Shown: piece by piece, positions 19,525-27,626 of the stretch
Position numbering within the stretch: the stretch's first letter is position 1
How the letters are laid out: every line of letters begins with the position of its first letter
DNA from: CAZFVY01 sp964522665
GTDB lineage: Bacteria; Verrucomicrobiota; Verrucomicrobiia; Limisphaerales; CAZFVY01
NCBI GenBank assembly: GCA_964522665.1
Contig: CAZFVY010000020.1
Span: forward strand, 1-64,000
Direction: 5' to 3'
Length of the DNA stretch: 64,000 bases
The notes under the pieces: model-generated
The model's database searches: none
What the model saw: the letters and a program-made list of their open reading frames with translations, nothing else
Told to the model about the DNA's origin: nothing
Translations under genes and position numbers: made by a program

Positions 19525-19845
19525 TCATTCGCCTTCCCAAAATGCGTCAATGTCTCTGGCGCCGTGGAGAACATGAAAGACCTCAATCCCGTCGACGATC
19601 GGACTGTAGAAAACCAGGAACGATTCAAACCCCTGCACCCGGAACGACCGCAACTCGAGCAAACGCTCATGAGCGCATTTCCTTCGCCAGCCCATGCCCG
19701 GAGTCCGCGCCAGCGACCGGAAAGTGGCGTCGGCCGATTCCAGAAAGCGATCCGCGGCCTCGATATTGTCGGCGGCAACGTAGTCCCAAATCGCCGCCAA
19801 TTCCGCTTCGACGAATTCGGAAAAGATGATTCTAGGCGTGGCCAC
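19525..19845 (-). CDS. ParE/RelE-family toxin
   Basis: About 106 residues from a GTG start (VATPRIIFSEFVEAELAAIWD). Features of the ParE/RelE fold are AELAAIWDYVAADNIEAADRF, the arginine/lysine cluster GMGWRRKCAHERLLELRSF, and the C-terminal strands FLVFYSPIVDGIEVFHVLHG followed by RDIDAFW. The GTG start sits 14 bases inside the end of the upstream antitoxin gene, so the two are translationally coupled. An upstream in-frame ATG at 19914 would add a 23-residue basic extension and is judged unlikely. ParE toxins hit gyrase and RelE toxins cut mRNA; which applies cannot be decided here. Confidence 0.82.
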   Translation of the reverse strand: MATPRIIFSEFVEAELAAIWDYVAADNIEAADRFLESADATFRSLARTPGMGWRRKCAHERLLELRSFRVQGFESFLVFYSPIVDGIEVFHVLHGARDIDAFWEGE

Positions 19846-20104
19846 GGCGCGCCTTGCTCCGTTGCCGCAACCGCGCGAAGACCAGCTTGGCGTCCACGCC
19901 CTTTCCCCGATCAAGCGAATCGGCCGCCTCCAAAAGCCGCGCCTCCAGTTCCGGAAGGGAAGCCACCGAAATCTTTTTCAACAATTCGTCTTTCTCGAGT
20001 AAACGCAACCCTTCGCGAAGCACTTCACTGGCGGTCTGAAAATCTCCGCTGGTCACTTTTTCGGAGACGAATCGATCCCACTTTTTTCCCAGCGATACAT
20101 TCAT
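19832..20104 (-). CDS. ParD-like antitoxin
   Basis: A 90-residue protein from ATG 20104 (MNVSLGKKWDRFV). The N-terminal ribbon-helix-helix is typical of ParD/CopG antitoxins: VSLGKKWDRFVSEKV, DFQTASEVLREGLRLLEK. The C-terminal part (PELEARLLEAADSLDRGKG) would wrap the toxin. It overlaps the toxin gene downstream. Such antitoxins usually repress their own promoter, here somewhere in the 237 bases upstream. No clear dyad was picked out. Confidence 0.82.
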   Translation of the reverse strand: MNVSLGKKWDRFVSEKVTSGDFQTASEVLREGLRLLEKDELLKKISVASLPELEARLLEAADSLDRGKGVDAKLVFARLRQRSKARRGHA

Positions 20105-20341
20105 AATTCTGTCCGAGCGCTCGTGATGACATTCAATCTTGATTACTTTATCCAATAACAGAAAATGCGCAAGCGGCGCTCAAAGCCGATAGAACCGAAT
20201 TCATCGCCCCGCCTTCCGATCCGCGAGTCCCCGATGGGGATGCGACAAGGCGTCGGGCGACCGCCAACGGGACTAATGATCTCGGCGCCGGCTTCGGCCC
20301 TCCGAAGCGTCCGCGAGGCGCCCGCGCGCGCGAACGGAAGT

Positions 20342-23300
20342 CTAGGCGAGCGGGACTTTAAGCTCGACCGTCGTGCCGCGGCCGAGACCGCTCTCGATCG
20401 TGACGCCGCCGCCCACTCCAGTCATGCGGGCGCGTAGATTGCGCAACCCGCGTCCGCCCGGGTCCAGGACAACGGCGGGCAACGCTGATTCCGCGAGCTC
20501 CGGCGCGCGGAAACCGCGACCGTTATCGGTGATCGTGAGCTTCAATCGCCGGCCCTCCACCGCCGCGCGCACGCGGACTTCCGTCGCGCCCGCGTGTTTG
20601 ACGATATTATTGAGGACCTCGCGGGTGGCGAACAGCAGATTATGGCGGACTTCCGCCGCAACGGTGAGGGCCGGAAAATCTTCGGGCAACTCGAAGCGGC
20701 ACGTCACGCCGGCGGCGGCGAGAAAATCCTCCGCGAAATGACAGAGATGAGGCACGAGACGATCGAGCGGTTCGCTGGCCGGATCGGCCGCCCAAATCAC
20801 TTCCTTCAACCGGCGCGCGGCCTCGCGGGCGGCGCGGGCGAGCTTCGGGAGGCGCTCGTGCGTGGGCTGGGCGTCGGCCATTTCAGCGAGCAGCGAGATC
20901 TGGGTCAGATCGGCCCCCAAACCGTCGTGCAGGTCTTTGGCGATCCGCACCCGTTCGGTCGCCAACGCGACCTCGGCTTGCAACCGTTCGATTTTGCGCA
21001 ATTCATCCATTCGCCCACGAATCAGTCCAAAGACGGCGACCATAAACGACAGTCCAACGCCAACGCGAAACCACCAGGTTTCGCTGAGGCGCGGCTCCAA
21101 GCGAAGTTCAAGCCCGGCCCCCGCCATGCTCCAATGCCCTTGCTCGTTGGCCGCGACGACCTCGAACCGATAATTCCCGGGGCGCAGGTTCGTGTAGTAC
21201 GCCGTGCGGCGGAAACCGGCGTCATGCCAATTCTGGTCGGCGCCGTCGAGCCGGTATTTGAACCGGATTTTTTGGGGCGCCAGGAAACTGTTCGCGGTGT
21301 AGTGGAATTCGAGCACTTCCGCGCTACCCGGCGGCAGGGTGATCGCCGCTTCCCTCCGGCCCACGGGATAGTCAATCGTGGGCGCCTGCGGCCAGGGGTT
21401 TCCGTTCGGGCCGCCGCCCGGCGCGGCTCCGCCGGCGACAAGCGCGGGGACGTTGCTATAGACCAGCCGCTCGTCGGCACGCGCCTGCTCGATGACGACG
21501 CGCGGCGCGACATCGTCCTCCCGCAACCGCCGCGGATCGATCACGACCACGCCTTTGGGCGTCGGAAACCAGAGTCGGCCGTCGGGCGTCTTGGCGACCG
21601 TCGGCTGGCTCTTCTCGCCGTTGACTTCGCCGCTCAGGAGTCCGTCGGTTTCGTCGTAGCCGACGCACCGGACCGTCGCGGCGTGACCAGCCGCGACTTG
21701 GTTCAACTCGAATTTGCGCACCTGATAGATGCCGTGATCGGCGCCCAGCCAAATCGACCCAAGGTCATCCTCGATGATGGCGTTCACGGCGTTTTCCAGC
21801 AGCCCCTCGCGGATCGTGAGTGAGGCGAGGCGCCCGCGTTCGTAACGGTTCAGGCCGACCGCCGTGCCGATCCAAAGCACGCCGTCGTGGTCCTGATAGA
21901 GGCTGCGAATAAAGTCGCTGCACAAACCATCCCGCTTGGTCAGCGTGGTGATCTTCCCGGCTTCAATGCGGCAAAGCCCCGCGCCGAACGTCCCGGCCCA
22001 GAGCGCGCCCGACCGGTCCTCGAGGAGCGCCCGGACATCGCCATTGCCCAAGCCCTCGGCGGCGCCGTAGCTCAGGCATTGGTCAGCCCGGTTCGCGAAG
22101 AGTTGGCGCAAGGTACTGACCCACAGCGTCCCTTCGCGGCCGACGCAGATCGCGCGTGTCTTGTCTTCCGTCGGCTCGGACGAAAACGGGTGGTGGAGCA
22201 CGCGTCCGTCTTCCAGAGAATCCAGACCGTGCCCACAACCGACCCACAAACGTCCGGCGGCGTCCTCGGCGAGCGCGCGCACGGTATTCTTGTTGAGGCC
22301 ATCGGCCTCGGTGTAGTTATGGAACCTCCCGTCCTGAAACTGGCTGAGGCCGCCGTCCGTGCCGATCCAGACGGAGCCGGCGCGGCTGGGGAGCACGGTC
22401 CACGCGTTGTCGTCCGCCAGACCATCGGCCTTCGTCAGCGTCGTAAACCAGCGGGGACGAAACCGGCGCAGGCCGGCGCCCTCGGTCCCAAACCAGAGCG
22501 CCCCATCCCGGCCTTCAAAGCCGTAGCAGGCGTTGGCGCCGGCCAAGCCGATGGTTTCGTCAAGATAGCGACTCTCGCGCCAGCGACCGACGCCGGAGGC
22601 TCCGCGCGGGTACCAGACATTGCCGGCGCGGTCCGGGAAAGCAAAAATCGGCCGGCCACGATTCACGAGCGGCTCCGGCGCCGGATACTCGTCCCAGCGA
22701 CCCTTCCGGTAACGGAACAAGCCGGCGGAATCGGCAAACCACAGCGCTCCGTCCGGGCCGGCGCGGATCGTATCAACGATAATCTTCGGCCGTCCCGGCG
22801 AACTGATCGGGGCCGAGAATCGTCCACTCCGCGGATCGCGCACCTGCAATCCTCCCTCGGTATCGACCCAGAGCTGGGCTTGGGCGTCCTCAAACACGGC
22901 GCGCACGCTGGGGTTCACGAGGCCGCTGTCCGTTGAGTAGTGGGTCACACTTGCGCTGGTCAGATAGGTCAGGCCGGTTCGATCACCCAACCAGATTCCG
23001 CCCGCGCGACTGGCGCACAGCGGCCCAGCCTGATTCTCAACCAAGCCTTCCGCCGTCGTCCAACGGCGGAACGCTCCGCGATAAAACCGAAGCAAGCCGT
23101 CCCAAGTACCGATCCAAAGCCCACCTTCAGTGTCCTCGGCCATGTTCAGGCAAATGTCGTTCCGCATTTCCGGGGTGTTGCCATGGTAGAAATGGGTCAT
23201 CTGCAAGCCGTCAAAACGCACCAAGCCGTAGCCCGTGGCGAGCCAGAGGTAGCCGTCGCGGGTTTGGAATACGGAATTGACGACGCCATCGGGCAAGCCT

Positions 23301-23434
23301 TGGTCTTGCGTCCAGGCCCGACGTTCGTAGGTCGCGAGGCGGCTGGAAATAAAATCGGCGGCGACCGACGGCCAGCCGGTAACCCATCCGAAGAGCAGAA
23401 ACGTTGCGCCCCACCTTAATCTCCAGGGGAACAT
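20342..23434 (-). CDS. Beta-propeller sensor histidine kinase (HisKA_3 type)
   Basis: A 1030-residue membrane sensor kinase. After a signal/anchor (WGATFLLFGWVTGWPSVAA) come about 14 two-component-regulator propeller repeats with the pattern D..G.LWIGT..GL.R (for example EGGLWIGTWDGLLRFYRG and AGSVWIGTDGGLSQFQDG), forming periplasmic propellers. A Y_Y_Y domain follows (IRFKYRLDGADQNWHDAG, YTNLRPGNYRFEVVAAN), then one membrane helix near 21030-21080. The cytoplasmic kinase is HisKA_3 with the phospho-His at about residue 836 (RIAKDLHDGLGADLTQISLL) and an HATPase with EVLNNIVKHAGA, DNGRGF and GRGLRNL. No response regulator gene is adjacent. Such sensors often monitor glycans, which suits the sulfatase locus, but that is an inference. 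ATG 23434 is preferred over the TTG nine bases earlier. Confidence 0.93.
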   Translation of the reverse strand: MFPWRLRWGATFLLFGWVTGWPSVAADFISSRLATYERRAWTQDQGLPDGVVNSVFQTRDGYLWLATGYGLVRFDGLQMTHFYHGNTPEMRNDICLNMAEDTEGGLWIGTWDGLLRFYRGAFRRWTTAEGLVENQAGPLCASRAGGIWLGDRTGLTYLTSASVTHYSTDSGLVNPSVRAVFEDAQAQLWVDTEGGLQVRDPRSGRFSAPISSPGRPKIIVDTIRAGPDGALWFADSAGLFRYRKGRWDEYPAPEPLVNRGRPIFAFPDRAGNVWYPRGASGVGRWRESRYLDETIGLAGANACYGFEGRDGALWFGTEGAGLRRFRPRWFTTLTKADGLADDNAWTVLPSRAGSVWIGTDGGLSQFQDGRFHNYTEADGLNKNTVRALAEDAAGRLWVGCGHGLDSLEDGRVLHHPFSSEPTEDKTRAICVGREGTLWVSTLRQLFANRADQCLSYGAAEGLGNGDVRALLEDRSGALWAGTFGAGLCRIEAGKITTLTKRDGLCSDFIRSLYQDHDGVLWIGTAVGLNRYERGRLASLTIREGLLENAVNAIIEDDLGSIWLGADHGIYQVRKFELNQVAAGHAATVRCVGYDETDGLLSGEVNGEKSQPTVAKTPDGRLWFPTPKGVVVIDPRRLREDDVAPRVVIEQARADERLVYSNVPALVAGGAAPGGGPNGNPWPQAPTIDYPVGRREAAITLPPGSAEVLEFHYTANSFLAPQKIRFKYRLDGADQNWHDAGFRRTAYYTNLRPGNYRFEVVAANEQGHWSMAGAGLELRLEPRLSETWWFRVGVGLSFMVAVFGLIRGRMDELRKIERLQAEVALATERVRIAKDLHDGLGADLTQISLLAEMADAQPTHERLPKLARAAREAARRLKEVIWAADPASEPLDRLVPHLCHFAEDFLAAAGVTCRFELPEDFPALTVAAEVRHNLLFATREVLNNIVKHAGATEVRVRAAVEGRRLKLTITDNGRGFRAPELAESALPAVVLDPGGRGLRNLRARMTGVGGGVTIESGLGRGTTVELKVPLA

Positions 23435-23725
23435 AGGGGCCAACTCTGCCTCAGCGGAAACGTTTCTCCAACCGGAAAATTGCGCCCGAGAATCGCGCCT
23501 CGGAGATTCGGCGCGAATTCGGATTCAGGCCCTTTTTCTGGAGAGTTCGCGCGGCGACGCGCCGGGATGAGAGCGCCGTTTGTCGCGCGATCCGGCGCTG
23601 GGGTTTTCACTCCGGTTGTGGCCAAATCGACCCGTGACAACGTGGGCACGGCGAAGCGCGAACGATAATTTCTATCTATTGCGCGGCTCAGGGTTAAGTT
23701 CCCAGCGGCGATTGCCGCCACCATT

Positions 23726-24331
23726 ATGGAAACAAAGTTGGACACGCTGCTGAAGGAGATCAAACGGCTCGAAGACGCACTGCTCGTCGAGATCCACGCC
23801 AAGGAAGCCCAGTTCAAATACGAGGTCCGAAAAAAGCGGATTCATTTTACCGCCGAGGTCAAGGCGCGGCACCGGAGGTTGGCCAAGACGCTCCGCCATT
23901 ATCTAGCTGGCGCGTCCTGGTCCAATCTTATTACGGGTCCGGTGATCTGGTCCTGTTTCGCGCCAATCGTGCTGCTCGATCTGTGGGCGAGCGCCTACCA
24001 GTGGATTTGCTTTCCGCTCTACGGTATCCCCAAGGTGCGCCGGAGTGATTACGTGGTGATGGACCGACGGAAACTCGCCTATCTCAATTCAATCGAAAAG
24101 TTCAACTGCGTCTATTGCGAATACGTGAACGGATTGCTCGGGTACGTTCAAGAGATCGCCGGGCGGACCGAGCAGTATTGGTGCCCGATCAAGCACGCGT
24201 TGCGCCTCAAAACGATGCACAGCCGCTATCCTCATTTCCTGGATTACGGTGACGCCGAGGGATATCGCGAGCGGATCGAACAGGTCCGGCGCGACTTCGA
24301 GGATTTGGGGAAAGGGACGCCGCCGGCATAA
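23726..24331 (+). CDS. Conserved membrane protein with two Cys motifs, unknown
   Basis: A 201-residue protein. The N-terminal ~60 residues are a charged coiled-coil (LLKEIKRLEDALLVEIHAKE). Next is a strongly hydrophobic stretch with two probable membrane helices (SNLITGPVIWSCFAPIVLL and WASAYQWICFPLYGIP). A conserved soluble tail then carries FNCVYCEYVNG, AGRTEQYWCPIKHA and a terminal acidic region. The CxxC plus WCP-x-KHA arrangement could bind a metal or form a disulfide. Proteins of this shape occur widely in bacteria without assigned function. It stands alone between the sensor kinase (divergent) and a porin-like gene. Confidence 0.75.
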   Translation: METKLDTLLKEIKRLEDALLVEIHAKEAQFKYEVRKKRIHFTAEVKARHRRLAKTLRHYLAGASWSNLITGPVIWSCFAPIVLLDLWASAYQWICFPLYGIPKVRRSDYVVMDRRKLAYLNSIEKFNCVYCEYVNGLLGYVQEIAGRTEQYWCPIKHALRLKTMHSRYPHFLDYGDAEGYRERIEQVRRDFEDLGKGTPPA

Positions 24332-24486
24332 AAGATTGGGGCAGTGAGCGTTGTCTCGGCGATCATAAACCGGCCTGCCCCCCCATAAAGCCGAGGTGAC
24401 GCCGTTAGCGCCACGGTCGAGGATGCGCGCGGTCAAAGCCCAGTTTGGGATTGATTTTGGCGGGGTTCCCGTGGTTACGCTTGGGG

Positions 24487-25275
24487 ATGACACCGTTGGT
24501 CTCCCGCCGCGCTTTGGCGTTCATGAGTCTCATCGTCGGGCTAATCAACTTTTCACAACTTGCCCGCGCGCAGGACAACTACGAAATCCAGGTGTATGGC
24601 TCCGAATTGGTACCGGTGGGGACAAACATGCTCGAGTTGCACAGCAATTTTACCGCCGAAGGGAGCAAGCAGTCGGAGAATGGCCTGCTGCCGACGCAAC
24701 ATGCGTTTCATGAAACGCTGGAGTTCACGCATGGTTTTACGCCCTGGTTTGAGACGGGTTTTTACGTTTTCACGAGCGCGCGGTCGGGCGCCGGGTGGCA
24801 ATGGGTGGGCGATCACATTCGACCGCGGTTCAGCGTGCCGGAGGAATGGCATTGGCCGGTTGGTTTGAGCCTTTCGAACGAGATCGGGTACCAACGGCCA
24901 TCGTTCTCGCCGGACAGTTGGTCGTGGGAGATCCGGCCGATCATCGACAAGCAGATCGGACCCTGGTACCTCTCGTTCAATCCAGCGTTCGAGCGCGCGT
25001 TGCGCGGGCCGGATGTCAAACGCGGCTTTGAGTTTTCCCCGGCCTTCAAGGTGAGTTACGACATTACCAAGCAAATCGCCGGCGGGATCGAGTATTACGG
25101 CTCGTGGGGGCCGGCGACGAACCTCGACCCGAGCGGCGAGCAACAGCACCAGATTTTTCCCACAATCGACCTGAACGTCTCACCCGACTGGGAGATCAAC
25201 TTCGGCGTTGGTTTTGGCCTTACCCATAGCGCCGATCATTTGATCGCGAAACTGATCCTGGGCCGACGGTTTTAA
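24487..25275 (+). CDS. Outer-membrane beta-barrel-like protein
   Basis: About 262 residues from ATG 24487; ATG 24523 directly before MSLIVGLINFSQLARA is an equally good start. A signal peptide ends near ARAQDNYEIQV. The mature protein alternates aromatic beta strands, such as HETLEFTHGFTPWFETGFYV and WEIRPIIDKQIGPWYLSFNP, and ends in Phe (AKLILGRRF), as expected for an outer-membrane barrel recognised by BAM. It may be a small porin or an assembly-type protein; no plug or binding motif is visible. It precedes the gamma-glutamyltranspeptidase gene by 32 bases on the same strand. Confidence 0.7.
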   Translation: MTPLVSRRALAFMSLIVGLINFSQLARAQDNYEIQVYGSELVPVGTNMLELHSNFTAEGSKQSENGLLPTQHAFHETLEFTHGFTPWFETGFYVFTSARSGAGWQWVGDHIRPRFSVPEEWHWPVGLSLSNEIGYQRPSFSPDSWSWEIRPIIDKQIGPWYLSFNPAFERALRGPDVKRGFEFSPAFKVSYDITKQIAGGIEYYGSWGPATNLDPSGEQQHQIFPTIDLNVSPDWEINFGVGFGLTHSADHLIAKLILGRRF

Positions 25276-25307
25276 GCTCTCAACGCGACGGCCGGATACG
25301 AAATCAA

Positions 25308-27122
25308 ATGGCCGAAGAAAAAGATCACCAACCGCTCAGGACGCTTCTGATGCGGTTGCGGAGATTATGCGGATTCGCGGTGGAAGGTCGGGACATCGCG
25401 CGGCGATGTCCCTACCTGGTCGCGGTCCGCGCGGCGCTGCTGGCGCTACTGACAGTCGTGGGCGCCCCGGGCGCAAGCGCGGCGTCCACGCCGATCCGCG
25501 CCCGGTACGGGATGGTGGTCAGCGAGCAGGCGGTCGCGTCCCAGGTCGGCGTGGACGTTTTGCGCGACGGCGGCAATGCCGTCGATGCCGCCGTCGCCAC
25601 CGCGTTCGCCCTGGCGGTGGTCCATCCGTCCGCCGGGAACATAGGCGGCGGCGGCTTTTTGCTGTATCGCCCGGCGACCGGGGAGCCAGCGGCTTACGAT
25701 TTTCGGGAAACGGCGCCCGCCGGCAGCAGCGCCACGATGTTCTTACGCGACGGCAAGTACGACCCGGAACGGCACCACGATAGCTATTGGTCGATCGGCG
25801 TTCCGGGAACGGTCGCCGGATTGCGGCTCGCGTGGGAGGATAAGGGCAAACTGCCGTGGCAACGATTGCTCGGGCCGGCGGTGAAGCTGGCGCGTGACGG
25901 GTTCGTCGTGACCGAAGGGTTGGCGCGCTCGCTACACTACATCCTACCGGAATTGAAGAAGCATCCGGCTTCGGCCGCGCAGTTTTCGCACGCCGACCAA
26001 CCGTATGTCGCCGGCGAGGTTTTGAAACAGCCGGATTTGGCGGCGACCTTGACCCGCATTGCCGACCAAGGCGCGGCCGGATTCTACGAGGGTGAAACGG
26101 CCGCGCTGATCGAAAAGGAAATGACGGCGCACGGCGGACTCATCACGCGCGCCGACCTGCGCGCGTATCGCGCCCGGAAACGGACGCCGCTCCGAGGATC
26201 GTACCGCGGTTTCGAGGTGATCGCCATGCCGCCGATCAGTTCGGGGGGAACGGCGTTGCTCGAGATTCTGAACCAACTCGAAGGCTATGACCTCGCCGCG
26301 AATGGCGCCGGCTCGGCCCTCGACGTACATCTCGCCGTCGAAGCGATGCGCCGGGCCTTCGCCGACCGCGCCCGTTATCTCGGTGATCCGGAATTCAATC
26401 CGACGATGCCACTCGCCCGATTGACCTCGAAAGATTACGCCGCCGAATTGCGCCGTTCAATTCGCCCGGACCACGCCTCCAAATCGTCGCCCGATTCATT
26501 CGATTGGCCGCACGAGAGCCATGAGACGACGCACTTGTCGGTCGTGGATGCCCAACGGAACGCCGTCGCCCTGACCTACACCCTCGAAGAAAGCTACGGT
26601 TCCCGAGTCGTGGTGACCGGCGCCGGCTTCCTCTTGAACAATGAAATGGGCGATTTCAACGCCGGGCCGGGACTGACGACCACGAACGGTTTGATTGGCT
26701 CCCCGCCGAACCTCGCGGCGCCCGGCAAACGGATGCTGTCGAGCATGTCGCCGACGATTCTCACCAAGGATGGACACCTCTTCCTGGTCACCGGCAGTCC
26801 CGGGGGCCGCACCATCATCAATACGGTCTTGGAAACGATTCTGAACGTCGTGGACTTTCGGATGAACGCCCAGGAGGCCGTGGACGCCCCGCGCTTTCAT
26901 CATCAATGGCTGCCGGACCGGCTCCAGTTCGAGCGCAACGGGCTGTCGCCCGACACGATTGCGGCGCTCAAAGCGCGCGGGCACGTAGTTCAGGAGATCG
27001 GCGTACAAGGCGTCGCTCAAGTGATCCTCTACGACGCCCAAGAAGACCTGCTCGCCGGCGGGTCAGACCACCGCGCTCCCGACGGCGCCGCCGTGGGACT
27101 CTTGACCGCGCCAAAGCCGTGA
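25308..27122 (+). CDS. ggt: Gamma-glutamyltranspeptidase
   Basis: A 604-residue precursor of periplasmic gamma-glutamyltranspeptidase, which cleaves or transfers the gamma-glutamyl group of glutathione and related compounds. It self-cleaves before the catalytic Thr, about T407 in SHETTHLSVVDAQRNAVALT, giving large and small subunits. Other family motifs are DGGNAVDAAVATAFALAVVH, GNIGGGGFLLYRP, MPPISSGGTALLEILN, NNEMGDFN and SMSPTILTKDG with SPGGRTIINTV. The signal peptide (YLVAVRAALLALLTVVGAPGASA) begins only about residue 36. The 35 residues ahead of it are unusual, and part is encoded by a palindromic repeat (see 25391-25411), so translation may in reality start later. No internal ATG lies close to the signal core; an ATG at codon 15 is possible. 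Confidence 0.93.
   Translation: MAEEKDHQPLRTLLMRLRRLCGFAVEGRDIARRCPYLVAVRAALLALLTVVGAPGASAASTPIRARYGMVVSEQAVASQVGVDVLRDGGNAVDAAVATAFALAVVHPSAGNIGGGGFLLYRPATGEPAAYDFRETAPAGSSATMFLRDGKYDPERHHDSYWSIGVPGTVAGLRLAWEDKGKLPWQRLLGPAVKLARDGFVVTEGLARSLHYILPELKKHPASAAQFSHADQPYVAGEVLKQPDLAATLTRIADQGAAGFYEGETAALIEKEMTAHGGLITRADLRAYRARKRTPLRGSYRGFEVIAMPPISSGGTALLEILNQLEGYDLAANGAGSALDVHLAVEAMRRAFADRARYLGDPEFNPTMPLARLTSKDYAAELRRSIRPDHASKSSPDSFDWPHESHETTHLSVVDAQRNAVALTYTLEESYGSRVVVTGAGFLLNNEMGDFNAGPGLTTTNGLIGSPPNLAAPGKRMLSSMSPTILTKDGHLFLVTGSPGGRTIINTVLETILNVVDFRMNAQEAVDAPRFHHQWLPDRLQFERNGLSPDTIAALKARGHVVQEIGVQGVAQVILYDAQEDLLAGGSDHRAPDGAAVGLLTAPKP
25391..25411. repeat. REP-like hairpin inside the ggt reading frame
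   Basis: Perfect 9-bp stem GGACATCGC / GCGATGTCC with a GCG loop, followed by CTACC. A near-copy lies at 39499-39519 in a gap (GGACCTCGC / GCGAGGTCC, then CTACC). Both show the same stem length, loop size and flank, so they belong to one dispersed family. Here it encodes residues 28-35 of the transpeptidase precursor. Confidence 0.7.
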
Positions 27123-27626
27123 TGGAGGAGCAACCGCCCTTCCCCAACGCCGCCAGCCCGCCGCCCGGGTTGACACGAGGCGTCCGAGACGCGACTGTCG
27201 CCGGAATGATTTCACGAACGTCGGGTCAAACAGCCCGGAATGCCGGTTTGCGACCCGCGGCGGCGACGCGTGGCGTTGCGCGCTCGAAGCCAGAGCCGGA
27301 CCGCGGGTCTATGACCCGCTGCGGCCCCTCACGTCCGGTGACCTTCGAAACTTCCGCGGGCCGATCTTCGTTCGCACGCACTGCGGCTCACAGAGCCGCA
27401 CTCCGCGCCCCGGACCGCGGGTCTATTCCCCGCAGCGGCGCCCCGCGTCAGGTGGCCTTTGAAACTTCCGCGGGCCGATCGTCGTTCGCACGTGCCGCGG
27501 CTCACAGAGCCGCGCTCCGGGCCGCGGACCGCGGGTCTATGCCCCGCAGCGACGCCACATTTCACACTGCCTTCGGATTTGCCAACCTCCCCGCGTTGGT
27601 CTTCGATTTTGCGCTTTAACTCAACT
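27123..27626. other. Gap with a tandem palindromic repeat, no gene
   Basis: No protein is supported here. Most of the gap is occupied by the 114-base tandem repeat described at 27298-27550, preceded by a related half-unit near 27241-27262. The last ~70 bases, with the AT-richer run before ATG 27627, probably hold the promoter and leader of the TolC-family gene. Confidence 0.6.
27298..27550. repeat. 114-bp tandem repeat of palindromic units
   Basis: The block starting GGACCGCGGGTCTAT recurs at 27298, 27412 and 27526, an exact 114-base period (about 2.2 copies). Each unit contains two hairpins: a GACCGCGGGTC...GACCCGC(T/A)GCGG type and a (T/C)GCGGCTCACAGAGCCGC type. Single units of the same family occur at 34671-34780 and 60614-60720. 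The tandem open frames across it are artefacts of the repeat. Confidence 0.8.

Noticed and set aside
27298..27550. Possible CRISPR array
   Set aside because: The 114-base period, only 2.2 copies, no unique spacers and no cas genes. It is a tandem palindromic repeat.
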